Below, one piece after another: positions 10,001-19,449 of a stretch of 64,000 bases of DNA (the first letter of the stretch is position 1; every line of letters begins with the position of its first letter). The notes beneath the pieces are model-generated. The model was given only the letters and a program-made list of their open reading frames with translations, was not told the origin of the DNA and did not search any database. The translations under genes were made by a program, and so were the position numbers. This DNA is from Verrucomicrobiia bacterium (GTDB taxonomy: Bacteria; Verrucomicrobiota; Verrucomicrobiia; Palsa-1439): contig JAJVHY010000031.1 in assembly GCA_022072455.1 (NCBI GenBank), forward strand, positions 1 to 64,000, read 5' to 3'.

Positions 10001-11733
10001 CCGTTGGTGGCGTAGCTGAGCAGGCCGCCGCCACCCACATTGTAGGCGTTGCCGGCGGCGCCCACGGCATTGCCCACCGTCAACAACCCAGCCGTGACCA
10101 GCTTGCCGCCGTTGGAAATCGTCACCGAATTATTCTGCGAACCGGCCAGCGCCCCAATGCTGAGTGTCCCGGCACTGTCAACAATTCCGCCCGCATCAAT
10201 CGTCAGTGCATTGCCGGATGCTAAACTGCCGACCGCCGAAACACTCGCAGCACCTTTGATGATCCAACGCGAACTGGTCCCCCGCACCAACGCCCAGTTA
10301 TTACTCGCGGTGGCGCTGGCGCCGATCCACGTGTTCGCCGACTCAATCATCCCGCCATCGGTGATGATCAGGAAGTTGCCGGAGCCAGCGTTCCCAACGT
10401 GGATCCGACTGGTATTGGTAAAAGTCGAACCACTGCCCGTGACAAGCAGGGAGTTGCCAGAGCTGGCGGATCCAACCCCGATGTTCATGATGTCGGAACC
10501 GCCCTGCGAGGCGAGGAACCCACCATTGGAGATGATAAGTTGATTTCCAGAACCGGCTTGGCCGATTTGGTTTTGGCCAGCGGTGATCAATGCTGAGTTG
10601 TTCCCGAGCAAAACGGAATTGCTATTGCCACTGCCAGCTGCTGTATTCCCGCCCAACCGGATCACAGTGGCGAACACCGTGCCGCCATTGGTGATAACCA
10701 ATTGATTCGCGTTGGCGGCAGTGCTCGCGCCGACATTGAGGGTCGAGACATTGGTCACGATGCCGCCGTTAACGACCAGGATATTGCCGGCGGCAGCACC
10801 ATTGCCAATCGAAATCCCCTGCCCGCCAGCCTCCCAAGTCGAGGTGCTGGAGCCGCTGTTGCCTTGGACGAACGCGAGGTTGTTCGATGAACCATCCCCA
10901 ATCGTGGCCACCTGACCACGGGTAAATAACCGCCCCCCGTCGTCCACCAAGAGAGTGTTTCCACCCGAACCGGTCGTACCAACGGTCAGCGAACTCATCG
11001 AAGTCAAAGCGGCGGTGTTCGAAATCATCAGGAAATTGCCGGTGCTGTTCGCGCGACTGCCAATCTGCAGTGTGCTGGAGTTCGAGTACGTCGAACCGCT
11101 GCCACTGAGGACAAGAGTGCCGCGGCCGGTGCTGGTGGAGCCGAGTTTCGTCTGGTTCGCCAAAACGGTACCGTTCGTAACGAAGAACGCTCCGAGTCCC
11201 TGCCCGCCAACAAGTAAGTTTGCACTGGCCGGGGTGTTGGTAACGGCCAGTGTCCCGCCGGCAAGATACACGGTGGCGGTGGTGTTCAGGGCTTGAGCGA
11301 TGACAAAGGCCCCTTGAGCACTGGTGCTGGTGCCGTCGGCATTATTTGTGAGATTCCACGTGAACCCATTGAGGGCGAGAGTGACGATGCCGTCATGCCC
11401 GTTAAAAAAGTTGGTCGCCAACGTCGCGTTCGCGGTGAAGTTGACAGTGTAGGTGGTATCGTTGGTGAACACGGTGGCATCAAGCACCTGATTGCCCGGA
11501 ATGAGGGCCGGCGCCCAATTGGATTGGTCACTGTAGTTACCGGTGCTGGTGGTGTTCGTCCAGATGAGTGTCGCCGCGTGGCTCGGAAGTGCGAGAGCAA
11601 TGAGATTCAAGAGAATGATGGCGCCGAACCTCAAGAGGGCTGGGCGAGTGGCCGGCACCGTTTTCGATAAGTTCCACCAAGAACCACACGCTGTGAATAG
11701 CGGCTTTCTCATAAGCAACTGTCTCCCAACCAC
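7048..11733 (-). CDS. Autotransporter-associated beta-strand repeat protein with C-terminal PEP-CTERM anchor
   Basis: 1561 aa; N-terminal signal region; repeated beta-helix units; C-terminus VIPEPGPLALVGLGLLALVGVSQWLRKPNR. Confidence 0.9.
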   Translation of the reverse strand: MVGRQLLMRKPLFTACGSWWNLSKTVPATRPALLRFGAIILLNLIALALPSHAATLIWTNTTSTGNYSDQSNWAPALIPGNQVLDATVFTNDTTYTVNFTANATLATNFFNGHDGIVTLALNGFTWNLTNNADGTSTSAQGAFVIAQALNTTATVYLAGGTLAVTNTPASANLLVGGQGLGAFFVTNGTVLANQTKLGSTSTGRGTLVLSGSGSTYSNSSTLQIGSRANSTGNFLMISNTAALTSMSSLTVGTTGSGGNTLLVDDGGRLFTRGQVATIGDGSSNNLAFVQGNSGSSTSTWEAGGQGISIGNGAAAGNILVVNGGIVTNVSTLNVGASTAANANQLVITNGGTVFATVIRLGGNTAAGSGNSNSVLLGNNSALITAGQNQIGQAGSGNQLIISNGGFLASQGGSDIMNIGVGSASSGNSLLVTGSGSTFTNTSRIHVGNAGSGNFLIITDGGMIESANTWIGASATASNNWALVRGTSSRWIIKGAASVSAVGSLASGNALTIDAGGIVDSAGTLSIGALAGSQNNSVTISNGGKLVTAGLLTVGNAVGAAGNAYNVGGGGLLSYATNGLTIVGAAGGGFNTMTVTNADVQSAGLLIGSGSSNNLVTVQDGVIWTLLGQLSFGAGTGNVLRVNSATSVVQAGGLGLFGNGLTYTMTNNVLSSTGANVMNARVSWVGGSITLAGLGNNSLTLSNQLYTASGASFVGNGASNNMMTVLADTVWNGGGQNLTVGNNAANGNVLTVAGGQLTNFGLVAVGVGGGSVNTMTLTNAKVQSGGLTIGNNATQNIVTVLADTVWDGGAGRLIIGTNNATLAPAGNLLIINGGTMTNFSEGIVGALGALSGNRLVVSNGGLLVNSGLLTIGRYWTQNSMWIASSGTVQSATGVVGGPFTAFANSTTVTDTGSTWRVTGGLTVGPGSNQGGQHQLIVSNGAMVISGSGAIATGAGTKTNRIIITGSGSTWTNGGNLNIGSGSDTVSNEVLVSQGGTVVSIGLLEVSRGSSANNNGLVVTDPGSTLTNTGEIRLYNAKSYLVVSNGAKVFQLGNSSTLTIGSNDRGSLLWITSSGMVVSAYAKFGVSSGNSPGNSTGIVTGVGSVWSNSFDIDFNGGVSHALIVSNGGQVVIGGGLNIKSSQRMIITSSGVVASATAYLGSGSQVTIADPGSIWINASILNVGTTTGVAANNQVIISNGASLFNGGAFNVGATVNASNNSVRVLDGGLLEANTLSVGYAAGNTISNRSGIFQFTTAAPGVSAAGVAIDTGIISFRAVTNANVWGNWAGTRGTQLTNMSFAGANAFRLNGASNRLDAVGGVDQSYTFNTGFGATNYTRLEMINGQTAYRNGNVNIGSGGSFLASNTLATITGSFTNIGAADIVDATVDFQTALHVGGTLTLRNGFVAGPGSKTVAGNLRGNGSVVGDMTIGGNVSPGFSLGTLVFSNNLSLTGTYIAELDGTSTGGADQLVVAGTLTLSGATLNLSELESADDDAYVLVTYGNLAGDQIFTTVLGLPTGYHLDYNYNSLNQIAVVIPEPGPLALVGLGLLALVGVSQWLRKPNR

Positions 11734-11777
11734 AAAATCCTGCCAGACGCTCCCATGTCGAGTCGTCTGTAACAGCG

Positions 11778-11806
11778 TATTTACAGAAACCGCAGCGACT
11801 TGTCAA
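11778..11806 (-). promoter_or_regulatory. Putative promoter TTGACA-N17-TAAATA
   Basis: Reverse complement of 11778-11806; -10 edge 45 bp from ATG at 11733. Confidence 0.55.
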
Positions 11807-11815
11807 TCGTTCTAC

Positions 11816-13234
11816 TTACCAGACTCCTTGCGGAAGTTTTGCCGCAACTTCCGGTAACTGGCTCCGCGAAAAAACCGGAGTCACAATTCCGGCTTTGAGC
11901 TGTCGTTCGTAATCTTGAATGACCTTGAGCGCCACACCCGAAAGCAGCAAAATCGCCACGAGGTTGATGATCGCCATCAAGGCCTGGCTCAAGTCGCCCA
12001 AGCTCCACACGAACGGGACCGAACTTACCGCACCGAAATACACCATCGCCAATACCAGCAACCGAAAAACGCCGATCAGCAACTTGTTTCCCTTCAAGAA
12101 GTCCACATTGACCTCAGCGTAGGCGTAATTGCCGAGAACCGATGAGAAAGCAAAAAAGAAGACCGCCAAAACGAGGAAATGTTTTCCCCAGCTACCGACG
12201 TGTGTCTGCATGGCCGCTTGGACGAGAGCCACTCCGGCCAGCGGGCCGCCGGCCACAAAGTCGCCCGAGAGGAGAATCAACAAGGCGGTACAGGTACAGA
12301 CCACCATGGTATCGACAAAGACACCAAACATCTGGAGGATCCCTTGTGTTGCCGGGTGCGTGGCGGCGGCGGTGGCGGCCGCATTTGGGGCCGACCCCAT
12401 GCCGGCTTCATTCGAAAACAGGCCCCGTTTCACGCCAAGTGTCATCGCCTGCGCGAGTGAATATCCAAGAAACCCAGCCGTTGCCGGGCCGAAGCCGAAC
12501 GCACTCTTGCAAATCAGCACCAGGATGCCGGGCACTGCGCGGAAATTGGCAGCGACCGCATATAACGCCAATCCCAAGTAGAACAGCGCCATCAGCGGCA
12601 CCATGAATTCCGTCACCACCGCCACCGAGCGGATCCCTCCGAAAATTATCAGCGCCGTCAGCACCACCAGACCAATCCCCACAGTTGCCGGCGCGATGCC
12701 GTAGGCCTCGTGGAGGGCGGCCGCAATGGAATTGGCTTGGATCGCATTGAAGACAAATCCGAACGCGAGCAACAACGCGAGCGCGAAGAGTACTCCCAGC
12801 CACCGTTGCCGGAGGCCGAGTTGGATGTAGTAGGCCGGCCCGCCGCGAAATGTGGCGTCGCCGTGCGGAACTTTGAAAATTTGTGCCAAGGTGCTTTCGA
12901 CTAGGGCACTGGCCATCCCCAACAGGGCGGTCATCCACATCCAAAACACGGCCCCGGGGCCGCCCAAAGAAATCGCCATGGCCACTCCGACAATGTTACC
13001 GGTGCCGACTCGGCTCGCCATGCCGGTGGCGAAGGCTTGGAACGGCGTGATGTCCCCAGCTGCCCCATGGCGCAATCCCCGCGTCATTTCGGTCCAGCCG
13101 CGGCCGAAGAGTCGCAACTGGATCACGCCGGTGCGAATCGTGAAGAACGCCCCCGTGCCCAGCAGCAGATAGATGAGCAGTTGCCCCCACAACACGTCGT
13201 TGGCCGAGTCAATGAATGCTTGAATTTGTTCCAT
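11816..13234 (-). CDS. Alanine/glycine:cation symporter family (AGCS) protein
   Basis: MEQIQAFIDSANDVLWGQLLIYLLLGTGAFFTIRTG...SRVGTGNIVGVAMAISLGGPGAVFWMWMTALLGM; AGCS signature. Start moved inward from the ORF-track start. Confidence 0.92.
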   Translation of the reverse strand: MEQIQAFIDSANDVLWGQLLIYLLLGTGAFFTIRTGVIQLRLFGRGWTEMTRGLRHGAAGDITPFQAFATGMASRVGTGNIVGVAMAISLGGPGAVFWMWMTALLGMASALVESTLAQIFKVPHGDATFRGGPAYYIQLGLRQRWLGVLFALALLLAFGFVFNAIQANSIAAALHEAYGIAPATVGIGLVVLTALIIFGGIRSVAVVTEFMVPLMALFYLGLALYAVAANFRAVPGILVLICKSAFGFGPATAGFLGYSLAQAMTLGVKRGLFSNEAGMGSAPNAAATAAATHPATQGILQMFGVFVDTMVVCTCTALLILLSGDFVAGGPLAGVALVQAAMQTHVGSWGKHFLVLAVFFFAFSSVLGNYAYAEVNVDFLKGNKLLIGVFRLLVLAMVYFGAVSSVPFVWSLGDLSQALMAIINLVAILLLSGVALKVIQDYERQLKAGIVTPVFSRSQLPEVAAKLPQGVW

Positions 13235-13238
13235 GCTG

Positions 13239-14261
13239 TTATTCCCGCCGGTTGGCGAAGCTCTTGTCCAACAAATACTCCCTGCGCAATTCCGACACCC
13301 GATACTCGAACTCCATCCAGTCGTGCAGGCGACCTTCCGACTTTTGAATGGTCGCGCCATTCCACTCCGCCGGGTCGCCCAGCGATTTGCCAAACTCAGT
13401 TTCGCTGTCGCTCACCGGCTTGAGGGCCTTGTTATAGAACTCCAAGTCGCCCAACTTCTCGTCGCTCCAGTGGTTGACTTCCTTGCGCGCGGTGCGCTGA
13501 AAGTGGAGCCACGCGGCGCGCAGGATTCTAAGCTGAATAGCTTCCGCGACGATGCGCGTGGGCTTCTCAAACTGAACCAGACCGAAGTTGCCGGTATCGT
13601 GGACGGTCCCGCCCCAAGTCACGGGTGGTTTCCAACGAATGACCGTGAATCGCCACTGCTCCTCATTCAGCGGGAGCCGGTCGTAAAGTGCCTCCCAGGG
13701 AATAAACATGAATGTGCCAACGCCGCCCTGAATTGGCAGTGACTCGACTTTTGCGTAATTCTTGAGCGACCGATAATGGCGATGCGGCATTCCCCAATCG
13801 ATCCATTTGACGGTCTGGGCAAGTTGACCAATCATGACTTGATAATAGGGCACTTCCTTCAGCCCGGGCGTGAAGAACAATTCCAGCGAAATGTCCTTGC
13901 CCTGATCTTGGAGTTTCTGAATCTCTGGATCGTTGCTCTGAATGTAGACGTACCAACCGCGCTCGTCGTACACCATAAAGAACGCAGTGTCGGCACCCGT
14001 GGCGCTAGTCGTCGCGGCGTAGGTATCACGCAATACGGAGGCATCGAGAATCAGTCCCTTTGCAGCCTCACTGTTATAGGGAACAAAGCGCGACTCCCGC
14101 CCCTTGCCCGATTTCACCATCTCGGATTGAACCCAAGCGCTCACCCCGTAAGGCGGATTCTCCAGATACGGACACTTGTAGTTCTTCGCCGCATCCAACT
14201 CACCGGCTGTTACTCCGACCGCACCGAGAACCCCCAATAAGACAAATCGCAAAACATTCAT
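13239..14261 (-). CDS. Secreted hypothetical protein, possibly carbohydrate-binding (CBM9/DOMON-like)
   Basis: Signal peptide MNVLRFVLLGVLGAVGVTAGE; AFFMVYDERGWYVYIQSNDPEIQ...LELFFTPG pattern. Confidence 0.6.
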   Translation of the reverse strand: MNVLRFVLLGVLGAVGVTAGELDAAKNYKCPYLENPPYGVSAWVQSEMVKSGKGRESRFVPYNSEAAKGLILDASVLRDTYAATTSATGADTAFFMVYDERGWYVYIQSNDPEIQKLQDQGKDISLELFFTPGLKEVPYYQVMIGQLAQTVKWIDWGMPHRHYRSLKNYAKVESLPIQGGVGTFMFIPWEALYDRLPLNEEQWRFTVIRWKPPVTWGGTVHDTGNFGLVQFEKPTRIVAEAIQLRILRAAWLHFQRTARKEVNHWSDEKLGDLEFYNKALKPVSDSETEFGKSLGDPAEWNGATIQKSEGRLHDWMEFEYRVSELRREYLLDKSFANRRE

Positions 14262-14264
14262 CGT

Positions 14265-16031
14265 CTAGTTCTCCATCGCAGTCTGGATTTTGCTGATGTA
14301 CTCGATCATCTCCAACCGAACGGCATTCAGGTCGGCGGTCCGTTCGTCCAACAGTTCCAACCACATCAATGCTTTCTTCGCAGCAAAGACGGCCTGCCAT
14401 TTTCCACTCGCGATGGCCTGGGCGGCATCCTGTTTCAACTTGGTCGCGTAACGCCCATCATCGATCCCTTCCCGGAACCCTTCCCACGCCAGCGTATCGA
14501 TCATCCCGTTCGCCGTCGGATACACCAGGTTCATCCTCCGGAATTGGTCGCCCAGAAAATCATTCCACACGTTCGCCTTTTGCTTTTGGTAGAGAGTCGG
14601 ATGAAGCGCACTGAAGTACAGGTAGTTAAATGACCCATCGTAGTTGGCCTTGTACCGCGCCAACCCCTCCCACCGGCGAAATACGTCGGGATTCTCCGGC
14701 CCGGTATGTGGTCCGGCATAACTGGCTACCTTCGCCCCCACCGAATGCCACGTCGCAGCAATCTCCCGATCCGGCCAACCACCATGATCGGCGTAGTCAA
14801 TGCAGTAACCGGCCAGGTCAAAGTGCCGGCCCTTGGCGGTCGTCGCCCAGAGTTTGAGCCCTTTTTCCCCGACATACTCAGCCAACTCCCGCAGCACCTT
14901 GACGCGATCGGTATTCGCCTCGTCCCAAGTCGCCAGATAGATGTCGTGATGGCCCACCGCTTCGGTCAACGTCTTGACCAAGTCATCGATCCGGGACTTG
15001 AAGAGATCCATTTTGTTCTCCTCGCTCCCGCCCCAGTATGCCCAACCGCGTGAGATCAGCGGCTTCATCACGAACCCGGCTTTGGTCATCAGCTCCAACT
15101 CGCGCTTCAAATCGGCGATCGCCTTGTCGCGGTCGCGCTTGTTTACCAGTGTGAGATCCGACCGGCAGTTGAGGACATTGTGGTCGAGTAAGTTTTTATA
15201 GATGGCGACCTGTTGCTTCTCCGCCGCTTCAACCGGCATCCCCAACGCATCACACATCCCGAGAATGCCCGTCCCCATGAGTGTCACCAAATACTCCGCA
15301 TTCACGTCATAGTAAGTCCGTGGCAGGGGCAACTGGAAGGGAAGCACCTTCAGCAGAATCTCGATCTGGCCAGCGGCCTTCCCGTTGGCAATCAAATTGA
15401 TCGTGCCAACATAGTTCCCGGTCTTAACACCTTCCGGAACCTTGATGGTGACCCAGAACTGCTTATTCTCTCCCTTCGTCAATCGCACCGGTAAGAGTGT
15501 CTTACTATCCGCGACTGATTCCGTCAGGTAGTTAAAAGCCTCAGTCGCCTTCTCCTTCGGATAGCTGATCCACCGATACTCATTTCCGACGCGGAGGTAA
15601 TTCTCCCGTTTGTCATTGTCGACTTTAATCAGTGTTTCATCATTCAACAGCAGTTCTGGGACAAGCTCGCGCCGGTTGTTGTCCGCAAAATAGCTATACC
15701 ACGCCGTCCCGCCCTGGTACCAACACTTGACCACCTTGATGTCGACGTTCGACGCAGCAATCTCACCGACGCTGCTGACCAGTGCTGAGCTTTTTAACTC
15801 GAACTTCGCAACATCGACGCGGGGTGACACCACAAACGAAGCCGGCTCGAACTCACCCTGCGCCGCCACAACCCGGAGCCTGGCCCCGAGGCGCGCATCG
15901 CTCGGAAGGCGGTTCGGCAGGCGCGGGATCGAACTCAGCGCCGCCACCTCATAACAGTCGAAGTCGGCGCAAGCTCCTAGTCGGGAGGAAGCGAGCAAAA
16001 CCGCGAGCGCGAGGATCAATGGCTTCATCAT
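14265..16031 (-). CDS. DUF4091 / GH123-like secreted glycoside hydrolase-type protein
   Basis: MMKPLILALAVLLASSRLGACADFDCYEV; WEGFREGIDDGRYATKL near C-terminus typical of DUF4091; start moved inward. Confidence 0.65.
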   Translation of the reverse strand: MMKPLILALAVLLASSRLGACADFDCYEVAALSSIPRLPNRLPSDARLGARLRVVAAQGEFEPASFVVSPRVDVAKFELKSSALVSSVGEIAASNVDIKVVKCWYQGGTAWYSYFADNNRRELVPELLLNDETLIKVDNDKRENYLRVGNEYRWISYPKEKATEAFNYLTESVADSKTLLPVRLTKGENKQFWVTIKVPEGVKTGNYVGTINLIANGKAAGQIEILLKVLPFQLPLPRTYYDVNAEYLVTLMGTGILGMCDALGMPVEAAEKQQVAIYKNLLDHNVLNCRSDLTLVNKRDRDKAIADLKRELELMTKAGFVMKPLISRGWAYWGGSEENKMDLFKSRIDDLVKTLTEAVGHHDIYLATWDEANTDRVKVLRELAEYVGEKGLKLWATTAKGRHFDLAGYCIDYADHGGWPDREIAATWHSVGAKVASYAGPHTGPENPDVFRRWEGLARYKANYDGSFNYLYFSALHPTLYQKQKANVWNDFLGDQFRRMNLVYPTANGMIDTLAWEGFREGIDDGRYATKLKQDAAQAIASGKWQAVFAAKKALMWLELLDERTADLNAVRLEMIEYISKIQTAMEN

Positions 16032-17824
16032 GGCTGGACCGGTTTCTTCCGCTTCAGGCCGGGGCCGGTTTCGTTGAGCTGGCCGCTCCCGCCTTCGATT
16101 TTGACAGACACCTCTGGCCCCTCGGCTTCGTATAGGATCGAACTCTCGCTCAGCCGGCAATTCACGAGGTGTATCATCCGGGTGTCCTTGCCGGCGATGA
16201 ACTGGGCGGCGCGGATTGTGCAATTCGAGAAATTGAAATAGGTGCCGGTGATTTCGTCGACATTCAGCATTGTCTCGTTCTCCAGCTTGAGCGGCGGGGT
16301 GCTGACCGTCTGTCCCGGCTTACGAAGCAGTCCGTCAGCCACCGCTTTCGTGTCGAAGACAATCGCGAGTTTGCAGTTCTCGTAACGGTTGTCGTGAATC
16401 CGGGCGATGCCGGTGCGGGTCATGTAGATCACTTTCCCGCCGGTGAAACGGTTGTTGCGGAAGACGTAGTTGTGCGGCCGGCCCCACAACACCACCGACT
16501 TCTCGAACTCGTTGTCCTCGAAAATCAATTCACTTCCGGCGCACACGACCAAGTCGCCGTTCCGGTTTCCCCGAAACTTATTGCGGCGGAAGACCACGTC
16601 CTGCATCGCCTCCGCGCCATCCTCGAAATCTACTCCGTACGCGGGGTTCGTCCCACCGTTTTCGTCAAACCGGTTCTCCTCGATGAGCCACCGCTGGCCG
16701 CCACAATAGGCCAAGCCCAACCGCCGGTTTTGGGCCAGAATGTTGTGGTGGAAATGGACATCCGTCGGCGGCCGGAAATTCGTGATGCGGGCGATCCACT
16801 CACCCTTGGTGGCGCCGGCATGTGCCGGTTCAGCGGAGACTGCGGGCTGGTTAAACTCCAAGTGCATCCATTTTGCGCCAACAGGGATGGTGACCTTCCG
16901 GTATTGGAGGCATTTCTGTCGACTGACAAAGTTCATCTCGGCGTCGAAAAAATAGGCTTGGTAGACCCGGCCTTTGATGAAGGGATACCCCATATAGCCG
17001 GCCATATAGCCGAATTCAAACTGCCCTTCGCACGTGGTCAGGTCGTAGGGTTTGATCGTGCGAATCTTCTCCGCGTTGGCGATTTTCGTTCCCTGTTCGG
17101 TGAACGCCCCCGACTCCAAGTCCTTCGCGTACATCGAATACTTGATCCGGGCGAGCAATTCGGGCCGGGTGCGGGTCCCGCTGACGCCCGTGCTGGCGCC
17201 ATCGCCCGTCATATTGGACGCCGTCACGTGATCCACCTCCACGTTTCGCCCGCTGATAAAACGGATCCCCGTGCCCCACTCGTGCGTTCCTTTGACGGTC
17301 GTGTAGTCATGAACATCCCGGTCGCCCTTGAGTTTCCCATTTGTCAGCCGGACGTTTTCCGCCCCATCCACAATTTCCACGACCGAATAACGCATCAACC
17401 CATTCGAGTTGATCTGCAACGTCGCGCCGTTCAGATCAATAACAGTGTTCTTGTGGTCAATGACTACCGGGTTCGTTTCGCAGATGAGATAGGTGCCTTG
17501 GGGGAACACGATCCGGTCCGCCCCCACTGCTTTCGCCTCCTGCAACGCGCGATTGATGCCGGTCGCCGTCTCCACGGGCGCGGTGGCGTTGTTGCGGATG
17601 CCGAATTTCTTCAGATCAATCTTGTAGACGTGCTTGAACTTCGTCAGGTCCGCAGTTGGTTTGGGCGTTGCCGTGAGGGTGATCTCGGGAATTATCTGTT
17701 CCCCTCCGGCCTCGTCGCCGCGGAGTTGATCACCGGCGGCTTCGGCCGGCATCCAATCGAATGTTTCCGCGCGAAGCATCGTGGCGAGACCAAGAATAAT
17801 GACGACGATTTTGAGGAGGTTCAT
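16028..17824 (-). CDS. Secreted right-handed parallel beta-helix (pectate lyase superfamily-like) protein
   Basis: Signal peptide; ALQEAKAVGADRIVFPQGTYLI, NVRLTNGKLKGDRD, repeated FRRNKFRGN/FEDNEFEKS beta-helix turns. Confidence 0.75.
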   Translation of the reverse strand: MNLLKIVVIILGLATMLRAETFDWMPAEAAGDQLRGDEAGGEQIIPEITLTATPKPTADLTKFKHVYKIDLKKFGIRNNATAPVETATGINRALQEAKAVGADRIVFPQGTYLICETNPVVIDHKNTVIDLNGATLQINSNGLMRYSVVEIVDGAENVRLTNGKLKGDRDVHDYTTVKGTHEWGTGIRFISGRNVEVDHVTASNMTGDGASTGVSGTRTRPELLARIKYSMYAKDLESGAFTEQGTKIANAEKIRTIKPYDLTTCEGQFEFGYMAGYMGYPFIKGRVYQAYFFDAEMNFVSRQKCLQYRKVTIPVGAKWMHLEFNQPAVSAEPAHAGATKGEWIARITNFRPPTDVHFHHNILAQNRRLGLAYCGGQRWLIEENRFDENGGTNPAYGVDFEDGAEAMQDVVFRRNKFRGNRNGDLVVCAGSELIFEDNEFEKSVVLWGRPHNYVFRNNRFTGGKVIYMTRTGIARIHDNRYENCKLAIVFDTKAVADGLLRKPGQTVSTPPLKLENETMLNVDEITGTYFNFSNCTIRAAQFIAGKDTRMIHLVNCRLSESSILYEAEGPEVSVKIEGGSGQLNETGPGLKRKKPVQP

Positions 17825-19449
17825 GAATTCTTTCGGGTTGTGGGTCGTGAGATTACTGGCAGGACGAGGCAGGAAGGATGTTCGGCTGAGTGATGGATGG
17901 TTTGCACCGCCAACTGCATCTCGGTATCCGTCGCGAGCGGGTTGCCGGTATTCGGGTTGCGTGAATAATGCGGAAAATTGCTGCTCGATATCTGAACACG
18001 GATCCCGTGGCCGCGCTTAAATACGTACGCCGTCACATCAACGTCGATCGTCAATTCGTACACCTGGCCGGGCACGAGCAGTTCGGGCGGCTGATCCACA
18101 CCACCACGAAAACGCGCCCGCAGAATTCCGTCACAAACGTTGAATGACCGGCCGTCGGGAAATACGTCCACCAGCTTGACGGTGAAATCGGTGTCGCGGG
18201 CAGACGAGGCCGCAAACAGCGTCAGCGTCACCGGCCCCGTGACTTCGAGGTCATCCGGCAACGCCGGCAACGTGTACACCAATACATCGGGACGTTTTTC
18301 GATTTCCGTCTGCTCGCGCTGACCGCTTCGCCCCACCCCGCGCCCACCCCACGTCGGCACCGGGTTCTGCGGATCGTATGTGAACGTGTCCGGTTGGGAG
18401 GCTGCGGCTTTGTTCCAACTCAAACTGCCGGCAGGCCCTAAGTAGAGCGGCGTCCATCGGGTGCGCTGAAGCGGCCACTCGTTCTCGCACCGCCACTCGT
18501 TGTCACCCATCACAAAAATCTCGAGCCGCGGCGCGACCGGCGTTTGCCCCCGAAGCTGCGCCGTCAGGAAATCGATTTCCGCGGTCTCGGTCACGATCGC
18601 CGCGGGGCCATAATCGATGTCCCCTTCCTTGACGTTCACCCCATGCCCCCACGGGCCAACGCGGAGACAGGTGCGGGCCGACGGGAGTTCGTTGAACATT
18701 GCGAACACGCCGGTGCCGATGTTGTCGAACCACCCGTTTTGCAGAAACAACCCGGCCTGACTGCCCCCAAGCCGCCCCTGAAATGATAATGCCTGCCAAA
18801 AAACATCCCGGCCAGGATGCTCGACCACCTCTTTCCACGAGGGACTCGGCAGCGTCGCCCGGTCATCCAAATCCACGAGCGGCACCGTCGCCAGCAGTGC
18901 CTCCCAGTCGGGGGGCGTCCGCGGTTTTGCCTGCGTCGTCATTGCGATATGCCACGCCGGCATGAACGCGAGCGCCAACGCCCCGTGCGTGTAATAAATC
19001 GAGTAGATGTCGCTGGTGATCGCCGACGGGGCCGCTGCTTTGAGCGCGGGATGCCTGCTACAGACCGCCGCCAACTGGGTGGCGGCGCAATAGGAACCGC
19101 CGACCATGCCGATATTGCCATCGCACCACGGCTGGGCGGTGATCCAATCGAGCACGTCCTGCGCATCGGGAATCAGTTCCGCCCACAACGCAAATTGGCC
19201 TTCCGATTTGAACCGCCCCCGGCAATCCACCGCAACAAACGCGAACTCCCGTTTCACCCAGGCGAGACCGCCGACGCTACGTCCACTCGTCGCATCATAC
19301 GGCGACATCGACAACACCACCGGCCACGTCCGCCCTTCCGGCGGGGGCAGATAAACGTCGCCAACCAGTCCAACACCGTCGCGCATTGGGATCCGCGCCC
19401 CAAGAATAACGCGCGCCTCGCAAGCCGGCTGGTTTGTGCGCTTGCTCAT
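17821..19449 (-). CDS. CocE/NonD family hydrolase (X-Pro dipeptidyl-peptidase-like)
   Basis: IPMRDGVGLVGDVYLPP, VDCRGRFKSEGQF, DWITAQPWCDGNIGMVGGSYCAATQ. Confidence 0.85.
   Translation of the reverse strand: MSKRTNQPACEARVILGARIPMRDGVGLVGDVYLPPPEGRTWPVVLSMSPYDATSGRSVGGLAWVKREFAFVAVDCRGRFKSEGQFALWAELIPDAQDVLDWITAQPWCDGNIGMVGGSYCAATQLAAVCSRHPALKAAAPSAITSDIYSIYYTHGALALAFMPAWHIAMTTQAKPRTPPDWEALLATVPLVDLDDRATLPSPSWKEVVEHPGRDVFWQALSFQGRLGGSQAGLFLQNGWFDNIGTGVFAMFNELPSARTCLRVGPWGHGVNVKEGDIDYGPAAIVTETAEIDFLTAQLRGQTPVAPRLEIFVMGDNEWRCENEWPLQRTRWTPLYLGPAGSLSWNKAAASQPDTFTYDPQNPVPTWGGRGVGRSGQREQTEIEKRPDVLVYTLPALPDDLEVTGPVTLTLFAASSARDTDFTVKLVDVFPDGRSFNVCDGILRARFRGGVDQPPELLVPGQVYELTIDVDVTAYVFKRGHGIRVQISSSNFPHYSRNPNTGNPLATDTEMQLAVQTIHHSAEHPSCLVLPVISRPTTRKNS

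Noticed and set aside
16169-17893. 574-aa plus-strand ORF
   Set aside because: Antisense to the beta-helix protein gene, which has a signal peptide and family motifs.
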